Shown: positions 1 through 5,633, numbered from the stretch's first letter. The stretch is DNA of 8,032 nt from JBBQSN01 sp038213835 (GCA_038213835.1 JBBQSN010000154.1:1-8032), one strand, 5' to 3'. Made by a program: numbers and translations. The notes: generated by a model not told the origin, from the sequence alone.

Positions 1-67
1 CGGATCTGCTGGTCGGTGCTGGTGCAGCGCTGCGTGGTGCCGGAGCGCGCCTCGTGGGTACGAGAAA

Positions 68-98
68 GGCCGCGGATCCCTGGTGGGGGTCCGCGGCC
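68..98 (-). terminator. intrinsic terminator or attenuator hairpin
   Basis: A perfect 9-bp GC-rich stem is formed by GGCCGCGGA (68-76) and TCCGCGGCC (90-98). After one mismatch, three further pairs (78-80 with 86-88) close a five-base loop. On the minus strand the stem is followed at once by TTTCTCGT, a short but real T-run; the plus strand has no T-run, so the terminator acts leftward. It lies about 40 bases after the stop of the 77-aa ORF. It could end that small gene or, if whiB7 lies just left of the window, act as its attenuator. Confidence 0.7.
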
Positions 99-122
99 TG
101 GAGGCTCCGGTGCGTCGACTCG

Positions 123-141
123 GGTCGACTCGAGGTCGACC
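123..141 (-). repeat. short hairpin overlapping the small-ORF stop codon
   Basis: GGTCGAC (123-129) and GTCGACC (135-141) form a 7-bp stem with a five-base loop. The last base pair includes the final base of the small ORF's TAG stop (143-141 on the minus strand). A third GTCGAC copy at 114-119 gives three copies at 10-11 base spacing, so the hairpin could re-pair with either neighbour. A terminating or stalled ribosome would mask this stem, which suits a translation-sensing switch, but that role is inference. Confidence 0.45.
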
Positions 142-374
142 TAGGTCGTGTACCGGGGGCCGCCAGGCAGGGCGTGACCCTCGAACAGGGGGGCGAACGG
201 GCGGATGCGGACCGGGAGGCCGGCGACGGCACCCGTCATCGGGCGCACCTGTCCCCTGGTCGGGCGCAGATCGCCCTGGACGCACCGAATGCCCAGGTTC
301 ACGGAGGGGTCCTGGTACCCGGCGCGCGTCAGCACGGACTGCTGCATCGACGTCGTCATGGTCATGCTCTCCAT
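141..374 (-). CDS. 77-aa small protein or leader peptide of unknown function
   Basis: I do not recognise a family. The ATG at 374 is preceded by the purine-rich AGGAGAGGAGGGG with a 7-base spacer, one of the strongest ribosome binding sites in the window. The frame stays open further upstream to 461, but those codons lack a comparable site. The protein begins MESMTMTTSMQQSV, has one cysteine, no signal peptide or membrane segment, and a Gly/Pro-rich C-terminus ending GGPRYTT. About 92% of its codons end in G or C, as in the neighbouring real genes, so it behaves as coding sequence. It sits between a promoter-like site and a terminator, downstream of uvrD2 and where a whiB7 leader is expected. 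It may be a sensor uORF read by the ribosome or a free-standing small protein; the sequence cannot decide. Confidence 0.6.
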   Translation of the reverse strand: MESMTMTTSMQQSVLTRAGYQDPSVNLGIRCVQGDLRPTRGQVRPMTGAVAGLPVRIRPFAPLFEGHALPGGPRYTT

Positions 375-435
375 CAGGTGTCCCCTCCTCTCCTCGGTCG
401 CCGGTTCGCGTGCCACTCGCGTCCGGATCATCTGG

Positions 436-454
436 GCAGCCCGCTCCGGGCTGC
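436..454 (-). repeat. 5' hairpin of the leader RNA
   Basis: GCAGCCCG (436-443) and CGGGCTGC (447-454) form a perfect 8-bp stem with a three-base loop. On the minus strand it falls a few bases after the predicted transcription start, so it would sit at the extreme 5' end of the leader mRNA, where such hairpins commonly protect a transcript. No T-run follows, so it is unlikely to be the uvrD2 terminator. Confidence 0.5.
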
Positions 455-461
455 GAGACAC

Positions 462-499
462 AGGTTAGACGCGGCCCTGGTGCCGGGGCAACGCCTTTA
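462..499 (-). promoter_or_regulatory. candidate SigA-type promoter with upstream A/T block
   Basis: Read on the minus strand, TTGCCC (491-486) is followed after 18 bases by TAACCT (467-462), which fits TANNNT. TAAA (499-496) lies four bases upstream of the -35 box. WhiB7-dependent promoters in mycobacteria carry an A/T-rich block just upstream of the -35 element, so autoregulation is plausible, although this block is short. The site lies directly after the uvrD2 stop codon and would start a transcript near 455. Confidence 0.45.
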
Positions 500-507
500 C
501 GCGACGT

Positions 508-2652
508 TCACGAAGACGTCGAAGAGATGACCTCGAGGACGGGCTCGCCGTACCGCTCGACCTTGGTGCGGCCGATGCCCGAGATCTTCAGGAGCCCTTG
601 CTGGTCAACGGGTTTGGCGTAGGCGAGGGCCTCGAGGGTGGCATCGGTGAAGACCACATAGGCGGGCACCTTCTGCTCCTTGGCGACACCGGCACGCCAC
701 TCGCGCAGAGCCTCGAACAGGGTCTCGTCGTGGTCGGGCGGGCACGTGGAGCAGCGGCCGGTCTTGCGCTCGACCGCTGTGGACAGGGCCGTCCCGCAGC
801 CCCGGCAGGTCGTGTGCAGGGACGACTTCCTCTTCCCGCGGCGCTCGCCCCGCGGCCGGTCGGCCGACATCGTGGACCGAGGCGAGCCCGGGACGGCGCC
901 GTCCAGGAAGCGCGAGGGACGGCGGCTCCCCCGGCCGCCCGGGGCTCGGGACCGGGCCCAGGACAGGAGCAGCCGCTCGCGGGCCCGGGTGACCCCGACG
1001 TAGAGCAGCCGGCGCTCCTCCTCGACCTGCTCGGGCGAGTCGGCCGCGAACGAGATGGGGACCAGGCCCTCGCTGAGGCCGACGATGGCGACGACATCCC
1101 ACTCCAGGCCCTTGGCGGCGTGCAGCGACGCGAGCGTCACGCCGTCGACGGCCGGGGCGTGCTGGGCGGCGGATCGCTCGTCCAGCTCGGCCACGAGGTC
1201 GGTGAGCCGCGGCTCGGGACGGGCGCGCTCGAGGTCGTCGGCGAGCGCCACCAGGGCCTGCAGCGACTCCCACCGCTCCCGCACGGCCCCGGTGCCCGAG
1301 GGCGGTTGCTCGGCCCACCCGGCGCCGGCCAGGACCGCCCGGGCGGCCTCGCCCAGGGTCGAGGAGCCGTCGTCGCCGCGGGCGGCACCGCGCAGCAGGA
1401 GCACCGACTGGCGCACCTCGGGACGGTTGAAGAACCGTTCCCCGCCGCGCAGCAGGTAGCCGACCCCGACCTCGGCCAGGGCCTGCTCGACCGCCTCGGA
1501 CTGCCCGTTGGTGCGGTACAGCACCGCGATCTCGCGCGCGGGCACGCCGCCGTCGACCAGCTGCCTGATCCGCCGGGCCAGGGCATCGGCCTCGGCGACG
1601 TCGTCGTCGTGCTCGGACAGCTCGGGCTCGGGACCGGCCGGCCGCTGGGCGACGAGCTCGACCCGGGCGGTGCGCGCGGACGCGGGGGCGCGGTCGAGCA
1701 GGCGGTTGGCCAGCCCCACCACCTGCGGGGTGGAGCGGTAGTCGCGCACCAGCTTCACCAGCGTGGCCTCGGGGTGGCGGTGGCGAAAGCCCAGCAGGTG
1801 CCTGGGGTCCGCGCCGGCGAAGGAGTAGATGGTCTGGCTGGCGTCGCCCACCACGCAGAGGTCGTCGCGGTCGCCGAGCCACAGGTCGAGCAGCCGCTGC
1901 TGCAGCCCCGAGACGTCCTGGTACTCGTCGACGACCAAGTGGCGGTACTGGCCGCGCACGGTGGCCGCGACGTCGGGCCGGTCGTCGAGCACCCCGGCGG
2001 TGAGCAGCAGGACGTCCTCGAAGTCGATCACGTTGCGGTCGGTCTTGACCTCCTCGTAGCCGCGCAGCAGTCGAGCCACGGTGAGCGGGTCGATGCCGGC
2101 CGCGCCCGAACGGCCGGCCCTCGCCGCGGCCGCGGGGTAGTCGTCCGGCTCGACCATGCTGACCTTGGCCCACTCGATCTCGGCCGACAGGTCGCGCAGG
2201 GCCGCGCGGTCGACCTGCAGCCGCAGCCGGGAGGCGGCCGCGCCCACGAGCGGAGCCTTCTGCGCGACCAGGGAGGGCAGCGCCCCGCCGACGACCTGGG
2301 GCCAGAAGAACTGCAGCTGCCGCAGCGCGGCGGAGTGGAAGGTGCGGGCCTGCACGCCCCCGACGGCGAGCTCGCGCAGCCGGGTGCGCATCTCGCCAGC
2401 GGCCCGGGCGGTGAACGTGACCGCGAGCACCTGCTGCGGCACGTAGACACCGCAGTGCACGCCGTACGCGATCCGGTGCGTGATGGCGCGGGTCTTGCCG
2501 GTGCCGGCACCGGCGAGCACGCAGACGGGACCGCGCAGGCTGGTGGCGACCTCGCGCTGCTCGGGATCGAGCGCCTCGAGGACGGCGTCGGCCATCGAGG
2601 AGGCACCCGAGAGGGCACCGGAGGAGGCGGGCAGCAGGGACATCGGGACCAT
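508..2652 (-). CDS. uvrD2: ATP-dependent DNA helicase UvrD2 (SF1A, four-cysteine motif and HRDC domain)
   Basis: A superfamily 1A 3'-5' DNA helicase for DNA repair and replication. All core motifs are visible in the 714-residue product: Q motif LDPEQR (28-33), Walker A GAGTGKT (48-54), Ia VTFTARAAGEM (78-88), Walker B/II VVDEYQDVS (240-248), III GDASQTIYSFAGAD (269-282), IV RDYRSTPQVV (303-312), V TLASLHAAKGLEWD (506-519) and VI LLYVGVTRAR (549-558). A linker carries Cys616, 619, 634 and 637, followed by an HRDC domain (about 640-714). This layout is diagnostic of actinobacterial UvrD2, whose mycobacterial form (about 700 aa) needs the four-cysteine motif and can lose HRDC. The start is uncertain: ATG 2643 has AGGA at better spacing, and ATG 2595 would best match the short N-terminus of mycobacterial UvrD2. 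The gene diverges from mrx1 and its 3' end is followed by the leader promoter. Confidence 0.93.
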   Translation of the reverse strand: MVPMSLLPASSGALSGASSMADAVLEALDPEQREVATSLRGPVCVLAGAGTGKTRAITHRIAYGVHCGVYVPQQVLAVTFTARAAGEMRTRLRELAVGGVQARTFHSAALRQLQFFWPQVVGGALPSLVAQKAPLVGAAASRLRLQVDRAALRDLSAEIEWAKVSMVEPDDYPAAAARAGRSGAAGIDPLTVARLLRGYEEVKTDRNVIDFEDVLLLTAGVLDDRPDVAATVRGQYRHLVVDEYQDVSGLQQRLLDLWLGDRDDLCVVGDASQTIYSFAGADPRHLLGFRHRHPEATLVKLVRDYRSTPQVVGLANRLLDRAPASARTARVELVAQRPAGPEPELSEHDDDVAEADALARRIRQLVDGGVPAREIAVLYRTNGQSEAVEQALAEVGVGYLLRGGERFFNRPEVRQSVLLLRGAARGDDGSSTLGEAARAVLAGAGWAEQPPSGTGAVRERWESLQALVALADDLERARPEPRLTDLVAELDERSAAQHAPAVDGVTLASLHAAKGLEWDVVAIVGLSEGLVPISFAADSPEQVEEERRLLYVGVTRARERLLLSWARSRAPGGRGSRRPSRFLDGAVPGSPRSTMSADRPRGERRGKRKSSLHTTCRGCGTALSTAVERKTGRCSTCPPDHDETLFEALREWRAGVAKEQKVPAYVVFTDATLEALAYAKPVDQQGLLKISGIGRTKVERYGEPVLEVISSTSS

Positions 2653-2693
2653 CCTGCCGCCCGCCTCGGACAGGTCGGACGTCGGCCGGTGAC

Positions 2694-2720
2694 GGAATGC
2701 TGGGCGGGACGCGGTGGTTG
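2694..2720 (+). promoter_or_regulatory. SigR/SigH-type thiol-stress promoter for mrx1
   Basis: GGAAT (2694-2698) and GTTG (2717-2720) are separated by exactly 18 bases. This matches the known consensus of the oxidative thiol-stress sigma factors (Streptomyces SigR, mycobacterial SigH: GGAAT-N16-20-GTT). Transcription would start about 2726-2730, on or just before the first usable mrx1 ATG. The target, a mycothiol-dependent oxidoreductase, fits this regulon. The ATG at 2697 lies inside the -35 element and so is not a plausible start. Confidence 0.65.
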
Positions 2721-2729
2721 ACCCCTCAC

Positions 2730-2990
2730 ATGCAGACTCCCGCCATGCCGGCCGCCGGTACCGTGACCATGTTCAGCACCACGTGGTGCGGCTACTGCCG
2801 CGTCCTGAAGCAGGCCATGGACCGCGAGGGCATCGGCTACACCGAGATCAACATCGAGAACGAGCCCGGCGCGGTCGACTTCGTGATGGGGGTCAACGGC
2901 GGCAACCAGACCGTCCCGACCGTGCTCTTCCCCGACGGCAGCGCGCTGACCAACCCCTCGCTCGGCCAGGTCAAGGCGGCGCTGGCCTGA
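2730..2990 (+). CDS. mrx1: mycoredoxin (Mrx1-like, glutaredoxin fold)
   Basis: A small cytoplasmic oxidoreductase that removes mycothiol from mixed disulfides in actinobacteria. The 86-residue product has the active-site motif WCGYC (Cys20 and Cys23) after a first beta strand TVTMFSTT, the cis-proline motif TVP (61-63) and the conserved VNGGNQTVPTV segment shared with mycobacterial Mrx1 (84 aa). ATG 2730 was chosen because it lies at the start expected from the SigR-type promoter, giving a nearly leaderless mRNA. ATG 2745 aligns best with the short N-terminus of Mrx1 and is an equal alternative; neither has a clear ribosome binding site. The gene diverges from uvrD2, as in mycobacteria, and its stop overlaps the putative start of the next gene. 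Confidence 0.9.
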   Translation: MQTPAMPAAGTVTMFSTTWCGYCRVLKQAMDREGIGYTEINIENEPGAVDFVMGVNGGNQTVPTVLFPDGSALTNPSLGQVKAALA

Positions 2991-3631
2991 CGTCCGCCCG
3001 GCCCGTCAGCCCTGCCGGGCTGGCCGCGCTGGTCGCCGACCGCGCCCGCGCGGTCCTGTCCTCGGGACGTGCCTGCGCCCGGGTCGCGGTCGACGGCGCC
3101 GTCGGGTCCGACACCGGCCGACTGGCCGGCCTCGTGGCGGACGCGCTGCGGTCCGAGGGGCGCCCGGTGCTGCGGGTGCGGGCCGAGGACTTCCTGCGTC
3201 CCCGCTCGGTGCGGCTGGAGCACGGGCACGACGACCCGGACGCGGGGTACGAGCGGTGGGTCGACCACCTGGCGCTGCGGCGCGAGGTGCTCGACCCGCT
3301 CGGCCCCGACGGCGACCTCAGCTGGCTCCCGACCCTGTGGGACGTGGACCGCGACCGAGCCACGCGCGCGGCGCGGGCGGCCGCCGCACCCGGCAGCACG
3401 CTCGTCCTGGACGGGCCGTTCCTCTTGCGCTGGGAGACCGCCGACGCGGTCGACGTCTCGGTGCACCTCGTGGCGGGCGGAGCCGCCATGGCCCGGCGGC
3501 TGCCCGCGCAGGACGTGGCCCGGATCAGCGGCGCCTGGGCGCGCTACACCGAGGAGACCTGGCCGGCCGCCCGCGCCGATCTCGTCGTGCGGGTCGAGCA
3601 CCCGGACCGGCCCGCGCTGGTCGAGCCCTGA
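2987..3631 (+). CDS. uridine-kinase-like P-loop protein with degenerate Walker A
   Basis: The fold resembles the actinobacterial uridine-kinase-like (P-loop NTPase) family: VAVDG strand, AEDFLRPRSVRLEHG (in place of the usual DxFHRPRxxRY), LRREVLDPLGPDGDLSW, a Walker-B-like strand LVLDGPFLLR (139-148) and a helical C-terminus. Where relatives have DGxxGxGKT, this protein has DGAVGSDTG (36-44): lysine and the following Ser/Thr are gone, so normal ATP phosphate binding is doubtful. No ATG, GTG or TTG starts the frame at the right place; the first GTG (3134) would remove the P-loop strand. The best start is CTG 2987, which overlaps the mrx1 stop (CTGA) and has AAGGCGG seven bases upstream. This implies translational coupling to mrx1 (214 aa). 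Substrate and activity are unknown; it may be a pseudokinase. Confidence 0.72.
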   Translation: MTSARPVSPAGLAALVADRARAVLSSGRACARVAVDGAVGSDTGRLAGLVADALRSEGRPVLRVRAEDFLRPRSVRLEHGHDDPDAGYERWVDHLALRREVLDPLGPDGDLSWLPTLWDVDRDRATRAARAAAAPGSTLVLDGPFLLRWETADAVDVSVHLVAGGAAMARRLPAQDVARISGAWARYTEETWPAARADLVVRVEHPDRPALVEP

Positions 3632-3635
3632 GCGG

Positions 3636-4580
3636 TCAGCGCCAGGTGCCCGCAGGCGGCAGCGGACCGCCGTACCAGTGCTCCACCAGCCGACGGGCGA
3701 TCGAGATGCCGGACGGCAGCTGCACCTCGCCCGACTCGGCGCAGGCGCGCAGGTGCTCGCGCGAGAACCACCGGGCCTCGGTGACCTCGACACCGTCGAC
3801 CGTGATCGTCGGGTCCAGAGCCGTTGCGCTGCAACCGATCATCAGCGACGCGGGGAAAGGCCACGGCTGGCTGCCGAGGTAGGTGACCTCGCCGACCAGC
3901 ACCCCGGACTCCTCGGCCACCTCGCGGCGGACGGCGTCCTCGATCGACTCCCCCGGCTCGACGAAGCCGGCGAGCGTGGAGAACCGCCCCTCGGGCCAGT
4001 GCACGCCGTGCCCCAGCAGGATCCGGTCCTGGTCGTCGCGCACCGCGACGATCATCGCGGCGTCGGTACGGGGGTAGTGCTCCGAGCGGTCGGCCGTGCA
4101 GGTGCGGGTCCAGCCCGACGCCGCCGGCACCGTCGGCTCGCCGCAGCGGGGGCACCTCACGTGGGTGGCGTGCCAGTTCGCCAGGGCCTGGGCGGTGGTG
4201 AACAGACCGGCGTCGCGGTCGTCCAAGGTGCCGCCCACCTCGCGCAGGGTGCGCCAGGCAGGGTCCGGCTCCCCCGGGTCGGGGTCGTCGGCCCCGCGCC
4301 GGTCGACGGCCGGCTCGTGCACGGCCAGGTGCTCGCGACCACCGGGCTCGCGACCGAGGTACAGCCACAGCGCGTCCGGGGAGGCGTCCGCACCCGACCT
4401 GAGGTCGAGTGCGTCCGGACCGGTGGTGAGCGCACGGTCGCCGCGCAGCCGCAGCACGGCGGTGGTGGGTTCGGCGCGCAGCCGCTCGACCAGGTCGCGC
4501 TCCGAGCGCCGGCGGGCATCCCGGTCCACACCCGAGCGGGCCAGCAGCAGGTGGCCGAGCGGGCCGACGTGGGGGAGCAC
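3636..4580 (-). CDS. nudC: NAD(+) diphosphatase / NADH pyrophosphatase (Nudix hydrolase)
   Basis: Hydrolyses NADH/NAD+ to NMN(H) and AMP; family members can also remove NAD caps from RNA. The 314-residue product carries a zinc-ribbon-like segment CPRCGEP ... CTAD (Cys143, 146, 161; the fourth position is Asp164), then PRTDAAMI, a complete Nudix box from GFVEPGE to REVAEESGV (205-227), and the NudC hallmark SQPWPFPAS (237-245) that separates it from other Nudix enzymes. The length matches mycobacterial NudC (313 aa). Start GTG 4580 was chosen because a TAGTGT -10 box ends seven bases before it, giving a leaderless mRNA; GTG 4589, three codons earlier, overlaps that box and is the alternative. 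It converges on the kinase-like gene with 4 bases between stops and diverges from the phosphotransferase gene. Confidence 0.9.
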   Translation of the reverse strand: MLPHVGPLGHLLLARSGVDRDARRRSERDLVERLRAEPTTAVLRLRGDRALTTGPDALDLRSGADASPDALWLYLGREPGGREHLAVHEPAVDRRGADDPDPGEPDPAWRTLREVGGTLDDRDAGLFTTAQALANWHATHVRCPRCGEPTVPAASGWTRTCTADRSEHYPRTDAAMIVAVRDDQDRILLGHGVHWPEGRFSTLAGFVEPGESIEDAVRREVAEESGVLVGEVTYLGSQPWPFPASLMIGCSATALDPTITVDGVEVTEARWFSREHLRACAESGEVQLPSGISIARRLVEHWYGGPLPPAGTWR

Positions 4581-4587
4581 GACCGGC

Positions 4588-4593
4588 ACACTA
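4588..4593 (-). promoter_or_regulatory. -10 box of a leaderless nudC promoter
   Basis: On the minus strand TAGTGT (4593-4588) fits TANNNT and is followed by exactly seven bases before GTG 4580. Transcription would begin at the start codon. No good -35 box is visible (CGGCAA at 17 bases), which is common for actinobacterial promoters. Confidence 0.45.
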
Positions 4594-4637
4594 CGACCCG
4601 CCCGCCGGGCTTGCCGGTCGGGTCGGCGCCGGCCCCG

Positions 4638-4643
4638 TACGGT
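4638..4643 (+). promoter_or_regulatory. -10 box of a leaderless phosphotransferase promoter
   Basis: TACGGT fits TANNNT and is followed by exactly seven bases before GTG 4651, so the mRNA should be leaderless; no ribosome binding site precedes the GTG. The only -35-like hexamer, TTGCCG (4611-4616), is 21 bases away, which is too far for a standard promoter. Confidence 0.5.
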
Positions 4644-4650
4644 GGACGCC

Positions 4651-5562
4651 GTGCCTCGATCGTCACTCGTCCTCGCCGCGCTCGCCAGCGCCGCCGAGCC
4701 CGGCCTCGTCCCGGTCTCGACCCGCCCGACCGCGGGCGAGGGCGGCGACTTCGACACCGCCGTGGTCACCGACACCCAGCACCGGCACTGGATCGTGCGC
4801 GCGCCGCGTCGGCCGAGCGCCGGCGCGTCGCTGGAGTCCGAGCTCACCCTGCTGGCCCGCCTGCGCGAGCAGGACCTCCCGTTCGCCGTCCCGGACCCGA
4901 CCCGCACCGTCGCCCTGCCCGAGGGTGGGCGCGCGATGGTCTACCCGTACCTGACTGGCCATCCGCTGCACCCCGGTGACCTCGGCCCCGGTCCGGGTCT
5001 CGCGGCGGCGTTCGGGCGCGCGCTGGCCGCCCTGCACGAGGTCCCGCCCTCCGTCGTCGAGGACGCCGGTCTGCCCTCCTACGGCGCCGACGAGTACCGC
5101 GCCCGGCGGATGGCCGAGCTCGACACCGCGGCCGCCACCGGCCACGTCCCCCGCGGCCTGCTGACCCGGTGGGAGAAGGCGCTCGAGGACGTCGGGCGCT
5201 GGCGGTTCCAGCCCACCGTGGTGCACGGCGACCTCGCCCCCGAGCACGTGCTGGTGCACGACGGCGAGGTCGTCGGGTTGCTCGACTTCGGCGACGCCAA
5301 GGTGGCCGACCCGGCCGACGACCTCGCCTTCGTGGCGGTGGGTGCCGACGAGCGCGCCCTGGACGCCGTGCTGGAGTCGTACGCGGTGGCCCGGTTCGAG
5401 CAGCCGGATCGCCACCTCGCCGACCGCGCCCGGCTGGCGGGCGAGCTGGCCCTGACCCGCTGGCTGCTGCACGGCGTGCGCAGCGACGACAGGGCCGTGG
5501 TCGACGACGCGATCGGCATGCTGCGCGAGCTGGACGGCGACGTCGGCGACGAGCCCCTGTAG
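4651..5562 (+). CDS. aminoglycoside/macrolide phosphotransferase-family protein (MphA-like)
   Basis: A kinase-like small-molecule phosphotransferase of 303 residues. Seen: an N-lobe with FDTAVVT and WIVRAPR (47-53, where MphA enzymes have a similar arginine-rich strand), the acidic ESEL (62-65), the Brenner motif VVHGDLAPEHVLV (190-202) with catalytic Asp194, and the metal-binding DFG loop LLDFGDAKVADPADDLAF (210-227), Asp212. This combination resembles macrolide 2'-phosphotransferases (MphA group, about 300 aa) more than the APH(3') enzymes, but many actinobacterial members have no known substrate. The GTG start is supported by a -10 box seven bases upstream and by divergence from nudC; the frame stays open further upstream but only as antisense to nudC. 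Proximity to the expected whiB7 makes an intrinsic resistance role worth considering, but that is inference. Confidence 0.85.
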   Translation: MPRSSLVLAALASAAEPGLVPVSTRPTAGEGGDFDTAVVTDTQHRHWIVRAPRRPSAGASLESELTLLARLREQDLPFAVPDPTRTVALPEGGRAMVYPYLTGHPLHPGDLGPGPGLAAAFGRALAALHEVPPSVVEDAGLPSYGADEYRARRMAELDTAAATGHVPRGLLTRWEKALEDVGRWRFQPTVVHGDLAPEHVLVHDGEVVGLLDFGDAKVADPADDLAFVAVGADERALDAVLESYAVARFEQPDRHLADRARLAGELALTRWLLHGVRSDDRAVVDDAIGMLRELDGDVGDEPL

Positions 5563-5575
5563 GGAGCCGCACGGA

Positions 5576-5590
5576 TCCGGATCATCCGGA
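5576..5590. repeat. 15-bp perfect inverted repeat, possible operator
   Basis: TCCGGAT and ATCCGGA flank a single central C, giving a 7-1-7 perfect dyad 13 bases after the phosphotransferase stop and about 95 bases before the AMIN-like gene. It has no T-run, so it is a weak terminator candidate. Its size and symmetry suit a dimeric regulator site upstream of the candidate promoter at 5610-5633. No regulator family can be named. Confidence 0.4.
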
Positions 5591-5609
5591 CACCAGTCCC
5601 TCCGGTGCC

Positions 5610-5633
5610 AACCGATCCTGGCAGCACGGCGTC
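5610..5633 (+). promoter_or_regulatory. candidate ECF-type promoter for the AMIN-like gene
   Basis: AACC (5610-5613) and CGTC (5630-5633) are separated by 16 bases, the arrangement typical of envelope-stress ECF sigma promoters (GGAACC-N16-CGTC), though the -35 here is CCAACC rather than GGAACC. It would start a transcript near 5642, giving a 5' UTR of about 45 bases with a good ribosome binding site. A secreted product fits envelope control. The match is partial. Confidence 0.35.

Larger units (their letters stand above)
1..461 (-). promoter_or_regulatory. candidate attenuated 5' leader, probably of whiB7 (gene outside window)
   Basis: Seen: reading leftward from uvrD2, this stretch holds in order a hairpin at the likely mRNA 5' end (454-436), a strong ribosome binding site, a 77-codon ORF (374-141), a hairpin touching its stop codon (141-123) and a hairpin plus T-run terminator (98-68), then about 67 bases with no ORF I can assign. 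Known: mycobacteria have whiB7 directly downstream of uvrD2, and whiB7 is preceded by a long leader with an upstream ORF and an attenuator that is read through when ribosomes stall on antibiotics. Inferred: this is the equivalent leader and whiB7 lies beyond the left edge. An alternative is simply a small independent gene with its own terminator. A 7-bp pairing between 40-46 and 104-110 could enclose the terminator in another fold. Confidence 0.45.

Noticed and set aside
436..454. 8-bp hairpin as the uvrD2 terminator
   Set aside because: No T-run follows it on the minus strand, and it lies downstream of a promoter-like site, so a 5' leader hairpin fits better.
54..622. Plus-strand open frames in the left edge region
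   Set aside because: Low-complexity Arg/Gly translations without ribosome binding sites; the minus-strand 77-aa ORF has better codon use and a strong site, and the plus frames run into antisense uvrD2.
598..2721. 707-codon open frame on the plus strand opposite uvrD2
   Set aside because: It is the antisense shadow of uvrD2 in GC-rich DNA: the translation is Gly/Arg/Leu-rich without domains, while the minus-strand frame carries every UvrD motif.
2697..2729. ATG 2697 as an upstream start for mrx1
   Set aside because: It lies inside the GGAAT -35 element and would be upstream of the predicted transcription start; the added residues are not seen in Mrx1 proteins.
2653..2729. LexA/SOS box in the uvrD2-mrx1 intergenic region
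   Set aside because: No GAAC-N4-GTTC or similar dyad is present, so damage control through LexA is not supported.
3069..4979. 636-codon open frame on the plus strand spanning the kinase-like gene and nudC
   Set aside because: It crosses two convergent real genes out of frame and is Arg/Pro/Thr-rich, as expected for a GC-rich shadow frame.
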